Positions 1 through 9,183 of a DNA stretch of 64,000 bases are shown here, in pieces (positions within the stretch are counted from its first letter, which is position 1; every line of letters begins with the position of its first letter). The notes beneath the pieces were generated by a model, which saw only the letters and a program-made list of their open reading frames with translations, was not told the DNA's origin and did not search any database. A program made the position numbers and the translations under genes. Origin of the DNA: UBA1275 sp038124025 (GTDB lineage: Bacteria; Bacteroidota; Rhodothermia; Balneolales; Balneolaceae); assembly GCA_038124025.1 (NCBI GenBank), contig JAYPBC010000001.1:165030-229029 (forward strand). Reading direction: 5' to 3'.

Positions 1-707
1 CTCTTGGGCATTTTTTCTCCAAATAGTCGTTCATAATCCTTCTTTAGATTGCGAGTAAATACATTCCATTCACTTGTAGGTAAACTTTTTTGACCAGAAC
101 CAACTACAACAATTTTTTGATGGCCAAAGAAGGTAGAAATCTCTGTTCCCACGGGTAAAGTACTGCTCCATGTATACCGAATACTCTGTGGCACCTCTTT
201 AACCAAGGCCATTTTTTTTACTTTGAAAACAACATATATACTAGCAGCCGTGTCGTTTAAATCGTTTACATTTTCATTCGCACCAGAAGGAGTATCCCAT
301 ATTCTCCATTTCCATGACAAAATTGGGGTGTTATCAAGATCTAAGTTAGTTACTCGGTGTAAAGGAAAGTTAAGATGTTTTGCTTTGACCCCATTGAACC
401 GCAAAAATTGGTTTAACTCCTTGTTGGTATTGTTTTCTTCGACAACTTGGTAGTAATAATCCATTTTTATTTCATCAGGGTAGAGATAAGGACGGTTCAC
501 CCCTTTTTGTTCAAACCAATGATAGGGTAACTGCCCTGGTCGATCGTTCTCAAAATCTTCAACGATTAGCCCCCCACATTCAGAGGTGATTAAGCTTTCA
601 ATATATTTTGTATCTTGTGCCATCATTTCATCAGTTATCAAAAAAAACAACGAAATAAAAAGTAGTACACCGCTCAATATCGACGTTCTAAAACAATGAT
701 ATTTCAT
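1..707 (-). CDS. DUF3047 domain protein, 3' part missing at window edge
   Basis: An open frame from an ATG at 707 runs leftwards without a stop to base 1, giving about 235 residues. The N-terminus is a likely signal peptide (hydrophobic stretch at residues 9-24, then MAQD, so cleavage is probably after MA). The body carries the pattern of DUF3047 proteins: an early VEDFE, LSWKWRIWD in the middle, then YVVFKV, SIRYTWSSTLPVGT, and near the edge a W-N-V-F-T-R-N segment followed by DYERLFGE. The family has no established biochemical function; a secreted or periplasmic location is inferred from the signal. The C-terminus lies outside the window, so total length is unknown. It is divergent from the methyltransferase gene at 837. 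Confidence 0.8.
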   Translation of the reverse strand, partial: MKYHCFRTSILSGVLLFISLFFLITDEMMAQDTKYIESLITSECGGLIVEDFENDRPGQLPYHWFEQKGVNRPYLYPDEIKMDYYYQVVEENNTNKELNQFLRFNGVKAKHLNFPLHRVTNLDLDNTPILSWKWRIWDTPSGANENVNDLNDTAASIYVVFKVKKMALVKEVPQSIRYTWSSTLPVGTEISTFFGHQKIVVVGSGQKSLPTSEWNVFTRNLKKDYERLFGEKMPK

Positions 708-836
708 GAACCCAAAGGCGTAACTAAATTCACTAGACTTAATCACACAAAACTTTTTTAGTGTGCAAGTTGGTTTGTCATTTCTCAAAAGGAAATCGTG
801 AGTAAATAGCCCCATTGGTTAGGAACTTATAATATT

Positions 837-1685
837 ATGATTAGAAGAATCAAGGATGATATAAACTCCCTGAACATCAAATATAAGGATAATAATTTTA
901 TCTTTATTCCAAGTATACTGTTGTTACTTATTGGCCTGACCGTCTATTATTTTCTAGGTTTTGAAATTGCCATTATCGTAGTACTACCGCTTATAACTTT
1001 TTTTCTGCTCGCCTTATTGTTTCATCTTTACAGAAGTATAGAAAAAGATTTAGAAGAAGAACGGACGCAAGTTCAGGCTATTCATAGTATCTATTCCTTC
1101 ATTACTCCTAGGTATCCCCTACCAAGTATGTCTAGATGGACAGCATATCCGGATTTAGCCGAAACAATCGTGCGCGAATGCATGAAAAATAAACCTAGTT
1201 TAGTTGTAGAGCTAGGAAGCGGTATTTCCACCCTAATTACTGCTTACACACTTGAACAGCACGGAGAAATTGAGGCTCAGATCATTTCATTAGACCACAG
1301 CGAGAAATATGCTCAAAAGACTCAAGATCTTCTCAAATCACATAAACTTGAAAGTAAGGCTAAGGTACTGCATAGCCCTTTAAGTCCTACACAAATTGAC
1401 AACAAAACCTATAGTTGGTACAGTTTAGACGGGCTCACCACAGAAGATACTATTGATCTACTAATAGTCGATGGGCCCCCCATTAAAACCAATCAACTAG
1501 CCCGCTATCCTGCACTACCTTTACTATTCTCCAGATTAGCTAAGGATTGCGTCATCATTCTGGATGATGCCGCCCGTAGGAGTGAACAGCAGGCAGTAAA
1601 TAAATGGTTGAAAGAGTTCCCAGGCTTCAAACACGAATACATAGCTAATAAAAAAGGTCTCTCTATACTAAGAAGGACGCTTTAA
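837..1685 (+). CDS. membrane-anchored class I SAM-dependent methyltransferase
   Basis: The protein has 282 residues. Residues 21-64 form two hydrophobic membrane segments, followed by a charged linker (65-80) and a soluble domain. The soluble part has the SAM-binding loop VVELGSGIST (about 123-132), an acidic strand end SLDH (about 151-154) and a VDGPP motif (211-215), which fits the Methyltransf_24 group of class I methyltransferases. The substrate cannot be read from the sequence. Because it faces a block of polysaccharide genes on the other strand (1711-5980), methylation of a surface sugar or lipid-linked intermediate is a plausible inference. The ATG at 837 has only a weak upstream AGGA. 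Transcription is convergent with the flippase gene ending at 1711. Confidence 0.75.
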   Translation: MIRRIKDDINSLNIKYKDNNFIFIPSILLLLIGLTVYYFLGFEIAIIVVLPLITFFLLALLFHLYRSIEKDLEEERTQVQAIHSIYSFITPRYPLPSMSRWTAYPDLAETIVRECMKNKPSLVVELGSGISTLITAYTLEQHGEIEAQIISLDHSEKYAQKTQDLLKSHKLESKAKVLHSPLSPTQIDNKTYSWYSLDGLTTEDTIDLLIVDGPPIKTNQLARYPALPLLFSRLAKDCVIILDDAARRSEQQAVNKWLKEFPGFKHEYIANKKGLSILRRTL

Positions 1686-1710
1686 AAGATTCCTTCACCC
1701 CTGCTACACA

Positions 1711-3300
1711 TTAACGAAGAAATGAAAGTCCTGCCCAAGACTTAAGTGTATTCCAGTCGTCCTGGCTAATTAAGCCAATCAACCGGCCAGCAATTACATA
1801 TAGAAAAAGGTAAACTAAACTAACAGCTATAATTGAATACAGGGGGGCTAGAGGTATAAGTAATTGTTCTTTGACCACAAACAATAATAAACCTGTGCCT
1901 ACAGATAGGGCTAACACCTTGCTGTAAAACGGAAAAGGCAAGACTTTCCAGAAAGGTAGTTCCATGTGGCCGCCTATTCTTCTCAAGAGTAATAGCCAGT
2001 TGTATATGTTCGCAATGAGTGTACCTGCTGCAGTACCTACAATACCAAAATAAATGGTCAACGGTACACTTAACAGTATATTGGCTATCAACAAATTGAT
2101 ACTAAAGTAAAACACCCCTTTTGTATCTCCAAAAGCTTGCAAAATACTTCCATAATGGGTCACACGGATAAGCACAATTAGATTATATAATTGAAAAGGT
2201 AAAACGGCATTAGCATAGGATACCCCTTCTGTTTCGAATAAAAAGGTGATAAGCTCAGGCGCTAAAAGGGTAAATAATATGGTCATAGGGATTACTAATA
2301 GACTTACTTTTTCTATCCCCTTATGCCACAGAGCCAACAGTTCATCTTTCTTTGATTGCAGATTAAATTGCACATAGCGTGAGATGAGTACGGAACCAAC
2401 AGCCAATGGTATTACCTTGATTAAAGGAACTTCGTTAGCCGCAACGGAGTATTCGGCATATGCGGTATTGACCAAAAATATGGACACGATAAACTTGTCA
2501 ATATACTTATTAAAACGGCCCACCAATGATGAAAGACCTAAAGGCAGTGCAAACCTAGCTTGATCCATCAATGGTATTCTGGACTCCAATGGATAATTGC
2601 CCTGAGAATCAGACTCCTTGGTTTGTACTGCGTCTACATGCCTATCAGCTAGTCGTGCATCTTTTGGTAAAATAATTCCTAATAGGACAAGTGAGCCAAC
2701 AAACCGGATAACCGAATACCCTACCAATGACCAAATAGCTAGTTCTAATCCATAACCGAATGCAAGAGGCAATACAAGTGCACAAAAAGCCAGAATCGAA
2801 GTACTCAGTTCATAACAAGCCGCCCCTTTTTGTCGGTCAGATGCCAGCAGTATATTGGTCGTTGGCCAAGTTGGTATTTCTAACACGCTGACCAATGCCA
2901 TTAGTGGTAAAAATTGCTGAAGCGCTCGTACAGATTCCTCAGGCCATTGGCTAAGAAAATCAGGTATAAAAAAATTGAACCCCAAAATAGCTAAGCCGGC
3001 CACGGCCCCACTAAGCATTAAAATTGTAATGGTTTGTACTGCGAAACCTCTCCTAGCCGTATTCGTTATGCGTTCAAAAAAATAAAACACACTATCTGGA
3101 AAGCCTAATACCGCTACATTTCGAGCAACTTCATGGATCATTAAAATATAACCCATAATTGCAAAGTCCGTTTTTGAGAGCAATCGTACCACAGCTATAG
3201 CCAAAGCTAAATCTACTACGGTAGTGATAATACGAGCAAATACAACTACGCCCGTTTTCTCGGTTAACGATGTAGTTGATATATTAGATTTAGATGACAC
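1711..3300 (-). CDS. Wzx-like polysaccharide flippase (MOP superfamily)
   Basis: The 529-residue protein is hydrophobic throughout, with roughly 12-14 membrane segments, the size and layout of polysaccharide biosynthesis flippases (PST/Wzx branch of the MATE/MOP exporters). It would move lipid-linked repeat units across the inner membrane. The start is a GTG at 3300: the next methionine would delete the first membrane helix, and the nearby ATG is out of frame. A polar loop of about 30 residues (around 215-245) sits in mid-protein. The gene follows two glycosyltransferases on the same strand (40-base gap), supporting a role in exopolysaccharide, capsule or O-antigen export. The exact polymer is unknown. 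Confidence 0.8.
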   Translation of the reverse strand: MSSKSNISTTSLTEKTGVVVFARIITTVVDLALAIAVVRLLSKTDFAIMGYILMIHEVARNVAVLGFPDSVFYFFERITNTARRGFAVQTITILMLSGAVAGLAILGFNFFIPDFLSQWPEESVRALQQFLPLMALVSVLEIPTWPTTNILLASDRQKGAACYELSTSILAFCALVLPLAFGYGLELAIWSLVGYSVIRFVGSLVLLGIILPKDARLADRHVDAVQTKESDSQGNYPLESRIPLMDQARFALPLGLSSLVGRFNKYIDKFIVSIFLVNTAYAEYSVAANEVPLIKVIPLAVGSVLISRYVQFNLQSKKDELLALWHKGIEKVSLLVIPMTILFTLLAPELITFLFETEGVSYANAVLPFQLYNLIVLIRVTHYGSILQAFGDTKGVFYFSINLLIANILLSVPLTIYFGIVGTAAGTLIANIYNWLLLLRRIGGHMELPFWKVLPFPFYSKVLALSVGTGLLLFVVKEQLLIPLAPLYSIIAVSLVYLFLYVIAGRLIGLISQDDWNTLKSWAGLSFLR

Positions 3301-3340
3301 GAGATTCCATACCGGTGTAAATGCTTATGATTAACTCAAC

Positions 3341-4933
3341 CTAGTTTGTGATCACACTCATAAATAAATGCGATAATTCCATAGTCTTATGCTTTGCACT
3401 GAATCCTGCAATTCGTTCATAGTGACCTTTTGATGTTTCACTGGTTAATGCATACGGCGCTCTATGAAACCCTATCTCATACAACTTATTTGCTATGTCT
3501 TGGGTTTGCACACTATCGAATTGGTAGCCTCTTTGGGTATTTGTTAATATTTCATCCATCTCAGGATTGGTACCAATGGAAATAATGGGAGGTGTTGAGG
3601 GTAAATAATCCCAAAATTTTGATGGAATAACCATATTGCGATTTGGATTCAGTAGTGAAATGAGTCCGTCGAATTCTTCAATAAAATCAGGAACCTTATC
3701 ATATGGAACTGGTGATAGTGATAAAAAATGCTTGGTAAAACCCAGACTATCCAATTCATTTTGTACCCTAGCCTCCAAAGTGCCTATATGATAAATCCGT
3801 AACTTTGAAAAAAAATCCGGATGCTTCTCATTTAGCACCTTAAAGCTTTCAATCAAAGGTTCAACAGGAGAGGAGGACCTAAACTTGCCTAAGAACAAAA
3901 ATTTTATGTGTTTATTGTTTGAATTTCTTTTCATTGAATGTCTTTGATATCCGCTGGTCGAAGATTCTACTCCGGTGGATGGGTCTTTTGTTTCACCTAA
4001 AGCCTTTTCATTTTGATCACGCACTCTGTCAGGCTTTGGATCTGTGTTTTGCTCATGTTCAACAGCTCCTCTAAAAAGGTCGTTATCAAAAGCATTATGA
4101 ATCAGATGCATCTTTTCAGCATAAGTAGCATAGGTTTTTTGATACAATTTCAACGTTTCATTTGCGGTAAAAACAATGGCTGCTGATTCTTGTATTACCT
4201 TTGATTCTAGTCTTTTTTCCACTTTTTGTACCCAACCAGATTTCTTGTTGGAGCGAATTGGACACAAGGTAAATGGATCACGAAAATCGACGATATAAGG
4301 AATACCTAAACGCTTAAATAGGGTACGAACTATACTCAAACCCGACCATGGGTCTGCTGTTATCCACAAAAGGTCCGGTTTTTCTTGGATTATGATTTGC
4401 TCCATGTAATTTAAATGGGAACGAAGAAGTGGATACCAGGTATCCATGGGTAAATAGCGTTCGAATTCATCAATAGCCCGCTGAATTGGAGCCCCATCTT
4501 TTACAACACCCTTCATTGCTTGACTCTTCGTGCTATTCAGTGTTTGGGCTTCTGATAAATCCTTAGGTCCACATTCTTTTAAGGTGTGATGATTCCTTTT
4601 AGCAAGTACACTTTTAGATTGGCTCTCAAGTAACTTTTCTAGCCCTATTTGATTTGCACCGTCTTGTTCTGCCACACCTAAATCACTTCCTGAACGGTTA
4701 ATGGTCCGGTCAAAAGGCGTCTTTAGCGTAAAAAGCGCCACCCCTTCCAAGGCGACTTTCTCCGCATCACTTAAGGTCTGACCTTTGGCTTCTAAATGAA
4801 CCACACAAACTTGCCAATCTAACTCTTTTAAATGCTTAGCGAATTTAAAGCTTCGCAATGCTCCTACTCTCTTACGCGGAACAAAATATGGACTTATCAT
4901 GAGCACCTTAGGTGTCTTTATGCTATTCACCAT
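3341..4933 (-). CDS. GT4-type glycosyltransferase with two polar inserts
   Basis: The 530-residue protein has a GT-B layout: an N-terminal Rossmann start (VLMISPYFVP, residues 10-19) with RVGALRSFKFAKHL, a middle IVDFRDPF (about 214-221), and a C-terminal donor-binding half beginning FLFLGKFR (about 346-353) and continuing through EEFDGLISLL and PSKFWDYL. It is about 100 residues longer than usual because of two hydrophilic, low-complexity inserts: residues about 80-150 and 290-342, the latter lying between the two lobes. The inserts lack predicted structural motifs and look disordered. Its place between another glycosyltransferase and a flippase suggests assembly of a surface polysaccharide. 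Sugar donor and acceptor are unknown. Confidence 0.78.
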   Translation of the reverse strand: MVNSIKTPKVLMISPYFVPRKRVGALRSFKFAKHLKELDWQVCVVHLEAKGQTLSDAEKVALEGVALFTLKTPFDRTINRSGSDLGVAEQDGANQIGLEKLLESQSKSVLAKRNHHTLKECGPKDLSEAQTLNSTKSQAMKGVVKDGAPIQRAIDEFERYLPMDTWYPLLRSHLNYMEQIIIQEKPDLLWITADPWSGLSIVRTLFKRLGIPYIVDFRDPFTLCPIRSNKKSGWVQKVEKRLESKVIQESAAIVFTANETLKLYQKTYATYAEKMHLIHNAFDNDLFRGAVEHEQNTDPKPDRVRDQNEKALGETKDPSTGVESSTSGYQRHSMKRNSNNKHIKFLFLGKFRSSSPVEPLIESFKVLNEKHPDFFSKLRIYHIGTLEARVQNELDSLGFTKHFLSLSPVPYDKVPDFIEEFDGLISLLNPNRNMVIPSKFWDYLPSTPPIISIGTNPEMDEILTNTQRGYQFDSVQTQDIANKLYEIGFHRAPYALTSETSKGHYERIAGFSAKHKTMELSHLFMSVITN

Positions 4934-4957
4934 ACATTGTTACTTGTTACAAAAGGT

Positions 4958-5980
4958 TTACTGATTGGTTAGCTTATCTAAGGTATTCGCAATTTTTTGT
5001 GAATGTTGCTTATTGGTCAATCGATGCCAACAATTTTCAGCAAAAGTGTAGAATGGCTGTTTTTGGTGATACCACCCAAAATGCAAACAATACGGTGTGG
5101 TCATTAAATAGTCTGTTTTACCAGAAAAAAAACTTAAAATTGCGATTAAGAATCGCCGCATGCTCACTGACTTAAGTCCCCGAATTGAATAGGTGAAATC
5201 ATCGCAATAGTACTTGCAGTTCACATACATAAATTCATCATCATGCTCGGTTAGATCCTTAATATAATCAAGTTGTGGACTATTATGACCTTGCAACCAT
5301 GGGTATACAGGAATATTTAGCTTTGACATAGCCATAGCCAAACTCCACTCACACGATTCCATGGTTCTTCCTTGCTCCATTTTCCTGCTTCGAAAATGCG
5401 TTTCCTTTTTACGATCTAACATTTCGGAGGCCAACAAACATACTTGTTTCGTTGTCTCATAATCTTGAGCAAACATAACACCCGATTGCACCCTACTCAA
5501 ATAACTTAACCCAAAACGTTTTAACGTTCGCTGCCTTCTACCTAATAAGATATCTATTAGGACTCGTGCGCCTTTGGGGGCTCCGAAATATACATCAGAT
5601 ACTAAGGTTCCGGTAATGGTAAAGTCAAAATTCGAAATACTACTCCACAGACTTTGAGGATCTTTACACCATACAATATCACTATCAAGAAATAAATTTT
5701 TCTTATAAAACAGATAGTGGTGAATGTTATGCTTAAACCCTACAATCGAAGTATGCTCTTCAGGTAGAAGATGAATCACATCAAACAGATAGCTCAGCTC
5801 TTTTTGTTCTAATATCTCTTTGTGTTTTGCACTACAGGCTAAAGCAATAGGACGTGTCTTGTCATACCTTCGTAGCGTCGTAACTGAGGCAATGGTATGC
5901 TTTAAATACCTAGGATGCCCATAACATACGTAGACATAGCCTTCGTTTTGTTTATTTGAAGTTGGAACAGACTGAAGCAC
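4958..5980 (-). CDS. GT-A fold glycosyltransferase-like protein
   Basis: The 340-residue protein begins with a Rossmann-type strand GYVYVCYGHPRYL (about 14-26) and carries FLDSDIVWCKDP (about 97-108), whose D-S-D (99-101) is the metal-binding DxD of nucleotide-sugar transferases. No membrane segment or signal is seen. It resembles the loosely defined nucleotide-diphospho-sugar transferase families rather than classical GT2. The start is a GTG at 5980, since no in-frame ATG occurs before the conserved first strand. It lies 24 bases upstream of the GT4 gene, so both probably serve the same polysaccharide. The specific linkage cannot be assigned. Confidence 0.65.
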   Translation of the reverse strand: MLQSVPTSNKQNEGYVYVCYGHPRYLKHTIASVTTLRRYDKTRPIALACSAKHKEILEQKELSYLFDVIHLLPEEHTSIVGFKHNIHHYLFYKKNLFLDSDIVWCKDPQSLWSSISNFDFTITGTLVSDVYFGAPKGARVLIDILLGRRQRTLKRFGLSYLSRVQSGVMFAQDYETTKQVCLLASEMLDRKKETHFRSRKMEQGRTMESCEWSLAMAMSKLNIPVYPWLQGHNSPQLDYIKDLTEHDDEFMYVNCKYYCDDFTYSIRGLKSVSMRRFLIAILSFFSGKTDYLMTTPYCLHFGWYHQKQPFYTFAENCWHRLTNKQHSQKIANTLDKLTNQ

Positions 5981-6025
5981 GTGTTTCTTTTAAATATAGA
6001 ACTTATATAGGGTTTCTCAAAAAAG

Positions 6026-6622
6026 CTATGAATTTCTTTCTGCTCGCTTTCGAAGAGTTGTCATTAAATAATCAAAGCCACGGCTTCTTATGATACGTTG
6101 GAACTGTTTATTATACGATGCTGCGGTAAACACATCGTCAATACTCATATCCTCTATTCTCCACTTACCAGTACTTTTGGACATAATATAGTGTACAGGC
6201 GTTCGGATATTGTCCCACTCGGCAAGGGTCTCCACATATATTGAATCGTTTGAACCCTTAATTCTTTCATAACTAACCGAAGCTCGGTAAATATCCAAAT
6301 TGGCCAAAGACTGGTCTCTAATAATAGAGGAAAATAATTGCACAAATTCTGTTCTCTCTGCTACTGAAATAGTATCGTAAGTTACTTCCAATGCTGTTTT
6401 TGCCATTTCAGTGAAATCAATAATTCCATTCACGATATCTTTTAGCTCATCTCTCTGAGTGCTTGAATAGCTCGTTCCTTCGGGACCAAGCAATTGCTTG
6501 ATTTGCTGATCACGTGATTCCATTAGACTTCTAACATCTGATGCTGCGTCAGAAGTCTGGCCAAATACTAAATTTGAGCAAAACAAAACGAACATAAAGT
6601 ATGAATACGTAAAAATCTTCAT
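6026..6622 (-). CDS. MlaC/Ttg2D-family phospholipid-binding protein
   Basis: The 198-residue protein has a signal peptide (residues 1-21, ending VFGQ) and the MlaC-family pattern: RDQQIKQLLGPEG, then DIVNGIIDFTEMAKTAL, AERTEFVQLFSSIIRDQ, and a C-terminal GKWRIEDMSIDDVFTAASYNKQFQRII. MlaC proteins carry phospholipids across the periplasm between an inner-membrane MCE/ABC transporter and an outer-membrane partner. No MlaD/E/F gene is in the window. The gene follows the TolC-like gene by 12 bases, so a link to that outer-membrane factor is possible. Confidence in the family is good; the cargo is inferred from family knowledge. Confidence 0.85.
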   Translation of the reverse strand: MKIFTYSYFMFVLFCSNLVFGQTSDAASDVRSLMESRDQQIKQLLGPEGTSYSSTQRDELKDIVNGIIDFTEMAKTALEVTYDTISVAERTEFVQLFSSIIRDQSLANLDIYRASVSYERIKGSNDSIYVETLAEWDNIRTPVHYIMSKSTGKWRIEDMSIDDVFTAASYNKQFQRIIRSRGFDYLMTTLRKRAERNS

Positions 6623-6634
6623 TCAATTATTACA

Positions 6635-8128
6635 TTAATTTATGGACAAGCCAGTTACTCTTTTAAGATTTGCCAAACTTATGATGTAGTCAAAGGCTGT
6701 TTGTTTTTCTTCTATCCTAAGTTCTAATTCCTGTTTTAACGCATCTACGACATCGCGTACATCACCAATACCAAAATCATAGTCTAATTGTTCCATTCGT
6801 AGCCATTCTTTGGTGATTTTTAGTGCTTCAACAGACCCTTCATATTTACTTTGAGCAATTGATGCGTCCCTATATTTCTCATGTACTTCCAACATGATTT
6901 TATCCTGAATAGCTATTTGCTGAAAATCAAGTCTTTCTAGTTCTAGTTCGGCACGTTTTAGGTTCGTCTTAATCTGATTGAAGTTTAAATTTTGCCTAAT
7001 AGAAAATCCAAAAGACATATTTATCGTATTCCCATCCGATGAAATGAATGGGTTATCTTGACGAGGACGTGATGGTGCACGAGCAAAAGTACCTGTAAAA
7101 CCCATAAATAAGCCAGGCTTATTTTCTGCTTTTTTTGCTTCAATAAACATGCGCGCACCTTGTTCTGCATAAGCGAGTGCTTGTATTTCAGAACGGTTAA
7201 ATAGAGCCATTTGTTGGTAATAATCTAAAGAAGAAATAGTATCTGAGGGGCCTTCTAGATACGTGTTATTAGGTAAAAAAGTGGTGTTATCAGCTCCTAA
7301 AATATAATTCCACGACTCTCTAACGAACAATAGGTTTTGCTTAACTTCATCCTCTCTTGCCTTAAACTGAGCTTTAAAGACCTTAAACTTATAGATTTCT
7401 GACTCGTTGATCTGATCTGGACTCTCTTTTCTTTGCTGATTTATTGAGCGTTCAACTGTATCCATGGTTTCTATAGCTAACGCTAATAAACGTTCTATTT
7501 CTAAAGCTAACTTGTAACCATAAAATAACCCATGGAGCTGAAGCTCTACTTCTTGTTGGGTAGCTGAGGATTGTTGCTCTACACTTTGGACTCCAAATTG
7601 TGCCGCCTTTACTGCTTTATCTACTGCACCCCATATAAATAAGGGTTGTACTCCAATGACACGAAACCTATTCGCGAAATCCCAATTGTTCCAGTCATAA
7701 GTAGCGTCAGGATCTAGATAAATTTGATTATCCGGGTAGCCACGTGGGGAAACTACACTGGGCAGAATACCATGTTCTGATTCCATTCTAAGTGAAGGTA
7801 GAATACGTTTATCACGTACCTGCTGTACTTGATTTTGTGCTAGAGCCACAGATACTTGTGTGGCTTTGATTTGTCCTATTTGTTCAAATGATAGGTCGAT
7901 AAAGTCTTGATACTCTAAATATATAGTATCGGGTGAAGGCACATACACCAAGCTATCTTCAGCTTCTGTAGTTAACCATAAAGTGGCATTGATCGAATGA
8001 GCAAAACACATAAGGGTGAGTACCACAGCAGTAATCCAAAAACGTTTTTGGAAGAGTAATAAAGTTATGTTACTTATCATAAACATAAAGGTACGAATTC
8101 TTTTAACTAGAATAACGATGTACTGCAT
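6635..8128 (-). CDS. TolC-family outer membrane efflux protein
   Basis: The 497-residue protein shows the TolC/OEP pattern: two repeats of long amphipathic helices rich in Q, A, L and E (for example SVALAQNQVQQVRD near 95 and LKRAELELERLDFQQ near 390) separated by beta-strand segments. It would form a trimeric outer-membrane channel. The first 45 residues hold a stretch of basic residues and then a hydrophobic helix ending near FAHSINA, so the true start may be an internal ATG (M15 or M17) rather than the ATG at 8128. No ABC, RND or adaptor gene is adjacent. It is separated from the ATP synthase run by the strong terminator at 8154-8179. Confidence 0.82.
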   Translation of the reverse strand: MQYIVILVKRIRTFMFMISNITLLLFQKRFWITAVVLTLMCFAHSINATLWLTTEAEDSLVYVPSPDTIYLEYQDFIDLSFEQIGQIKATQVSVALAQNQVQQVRDKRILPSLRMESEHGILPSVVSPRGYPDNQIYLDPDATYDWNNWDFANRFRVIGVQPLFIWGAVDKAVKAAQFGVQSVEQQSSATQQEVELQLHGLFYGYKLALEIERLLALAIETMDTVERSINQQRKESPDQINESEIYKFKVFKAQFKAREDEVKQNLLFVRESWNYILGADNTTFLPNNTYLEGPSDTISSLDYYQQMALFNRSEIQALAYAEQGARMFIEAKKAENKPGLFMGFTGTFARAPSRPRQDNPFISSDGNTINMSFGFSIRQNLNFNQIKTNLKRAELELERLDFQQIAIQDKIMLEVHEKYRDASIAQSKYEGSVEALKITKEWLRMEQLDYDFGIGDVRDVVDALKQELELRIEEKQTAFDYIISLANLKRVTGLSIN

Positions 8129-8153
8129 GCATTGTTATTACTCAATTACAATA

Positions 8154-8179
8154 AAAAAGCCCCTATAGAGGGGCTTTTT
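8154..8179 (-). terminator. rho-independent terminator, palindromic, after tRNA-Ser
   Basis: A perfect palindrome: A5, GCCCCT, four-base loop, AGGGGC, T5. The 6-bp GC-rich stem is flanked by A/T runs, so it can work in both directions. It begins six bases after the tRNA discriminator base and should end the guaB to tRNA-Ser transcript before the TolC-like gene. Confidence 0.9.
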
Positions 8180-8184
8180 AAATG

Positions 8185-8269
8185 CGGAGAGTGAGGGATT
8201 CGAACCCCCGGAGACTTACGCCTCAACGGTTTTCAAGACCGCCGCATTCGACCACTCTGCCAACTCTCC
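8185..8269 (-). tRNA. tRNA-Ser (anticodon TGA)
   Basis: The minus strand folds as an 85-base class II tRNA: acceptor stem GGAGAGT/ACTCTCC with G73, D-arm beginning GGCAGAG, anticodon loop CTTGAAA with TGA at 8235-8233, a long variable arm (GAGGCGTAAGTCTC region), and T-loop GGTTCGAATCC. The 3' CCA is not encoded (the genome reads CAT after G73). It lies 12 bases after the atpG stop codon with no visible promoter of its own, so it may be processed from the ATP synthase transcript. Confidence 0.96.
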
Positions 8270-8281
8270 AAAAATTGTATG

Positions 8282-9172
8282 TTATGAACCACTAAGTGCT
8301 TGAGCTCCAGATACAATTTCAGAAATTTCTGTTGTAATTGCACTCTGTCTTGCCTGATTATACTTTAAACGTAAACTACGTTCTAAATCCTTAGCATTTT
8401 CAGTTGCGCTATCCATTGCCGTCATCCTAGCACCCTGTTCAGAAGCATTTGATTCTAATACTGCTTTCCAAAGTTGCATTTTTATATGCTTTGGCAATAA
8501 CTCATCAATGATTGTGGCTTGATCTGGTTCATATATATAATCTGAATGTACGGACTTTTCAGTATCAGCCACAACCAAATCTTCAGCATTCAGTGGCAAT
8601 ATCTTTTCGACCTTACGATTCTGTGCAATAACCGACTTAAACTCATTATAAGCTAAGTAGACTTCATCAATTTGTTCATTAATAAAATCATCCATTACTT
8701 CATTAATGAGAGAAGCACTTAACTCATACTCTAGATTATCAAAGAATCCTGGATGTTGCGATGCTATAGAGTAAGATCTTTTGCCGAAATGGGCTGTAGC
8801 TTTTTTACCGATTGTTATTAAGCTCAGACCTTCGTTTTCTTTCCCATTCTCAAAGTTATTGGCTATGAATAACTCGACTTCTTTGAATAGGTTATTGTTA
8901 AAACCACCGCATAGACCTCTATCAGAACCTACAACAATAACCAGACTCCGTTTTGACTCTGAGAGCTCACGAAGTAAAGGATGACTAAGTTCCTGACCTT
9001 GGATTAGTCGTCCAATAACAGTGGCTAGGGTATTAGCATAAGGCCGTGTTTGTATCATTCGATCTTGTGCTTTACGTAACTTAGCAGCCGCTACCATCTT
9101 CATAGCTTTAGTAATCTGCTGTGTATTATTTACTGAAGATATCCTGTTACGTATGTCGCGTAAATTGGCCAT
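8282..9172 (-). CDS. atpG: F-type ATP synthase gamma subunit
   Basis: The 296-residue protein starts [14 protein letters not shown] and continues [20 protein letters not shown], the hallmark N-terminal helix of the gamma subunit, with [15 protein letters not shown] in mid-protein and a C-terminal helix ending [11 protein letters not shown]. It forms the rotating central shaft of F1, linking the catalytic head to the c-ring. Length is typical. It is the last protein gene of the atp run, 11 bases after atpA, and is followed by tRNA-Ser. Confidence 0.97.
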   Translation of the reverse strand: MANLRDIRNRISSVNNTQQITKAMKMVAAAKLRKAQDRMIQTRPYANTLATVIGRLIQGQELSHPLLRELSESKRSLVIVVGSDRGLCGGFNNNLFKEVELFIANNFENGKENEGLSLITIGKKATAHFGKRSYSIASQHPGFFDNLEYELSASLINEVMDDFINEQIDEVYLAYNEFKSVIAQNRKVEKILPLNAEDLVVADTEKSVHSDYIYEPDQATIIDELLPKHIKMQLWKAVLESNASEQGARMTAMDSATENAKDLERSLRLKYNQARQSAITTEISEIVSGAQALSGS

Positions 9173-9183
9173 GCTATAATGGG

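Noticed and set aside
223..453. Plus-strand frame of 76 codons near the left edge
   Set aside because: Antisense to the DUF3047 gene, whose conserved motifs are on the minus strand.
745..766. CACAC / GTGTG inverted repeat in the divergent region before the methyltransferase
   Set aside because: Only five pairs around a 12-base loop, no T-run at the right place; too weak for a terminator or operator call.
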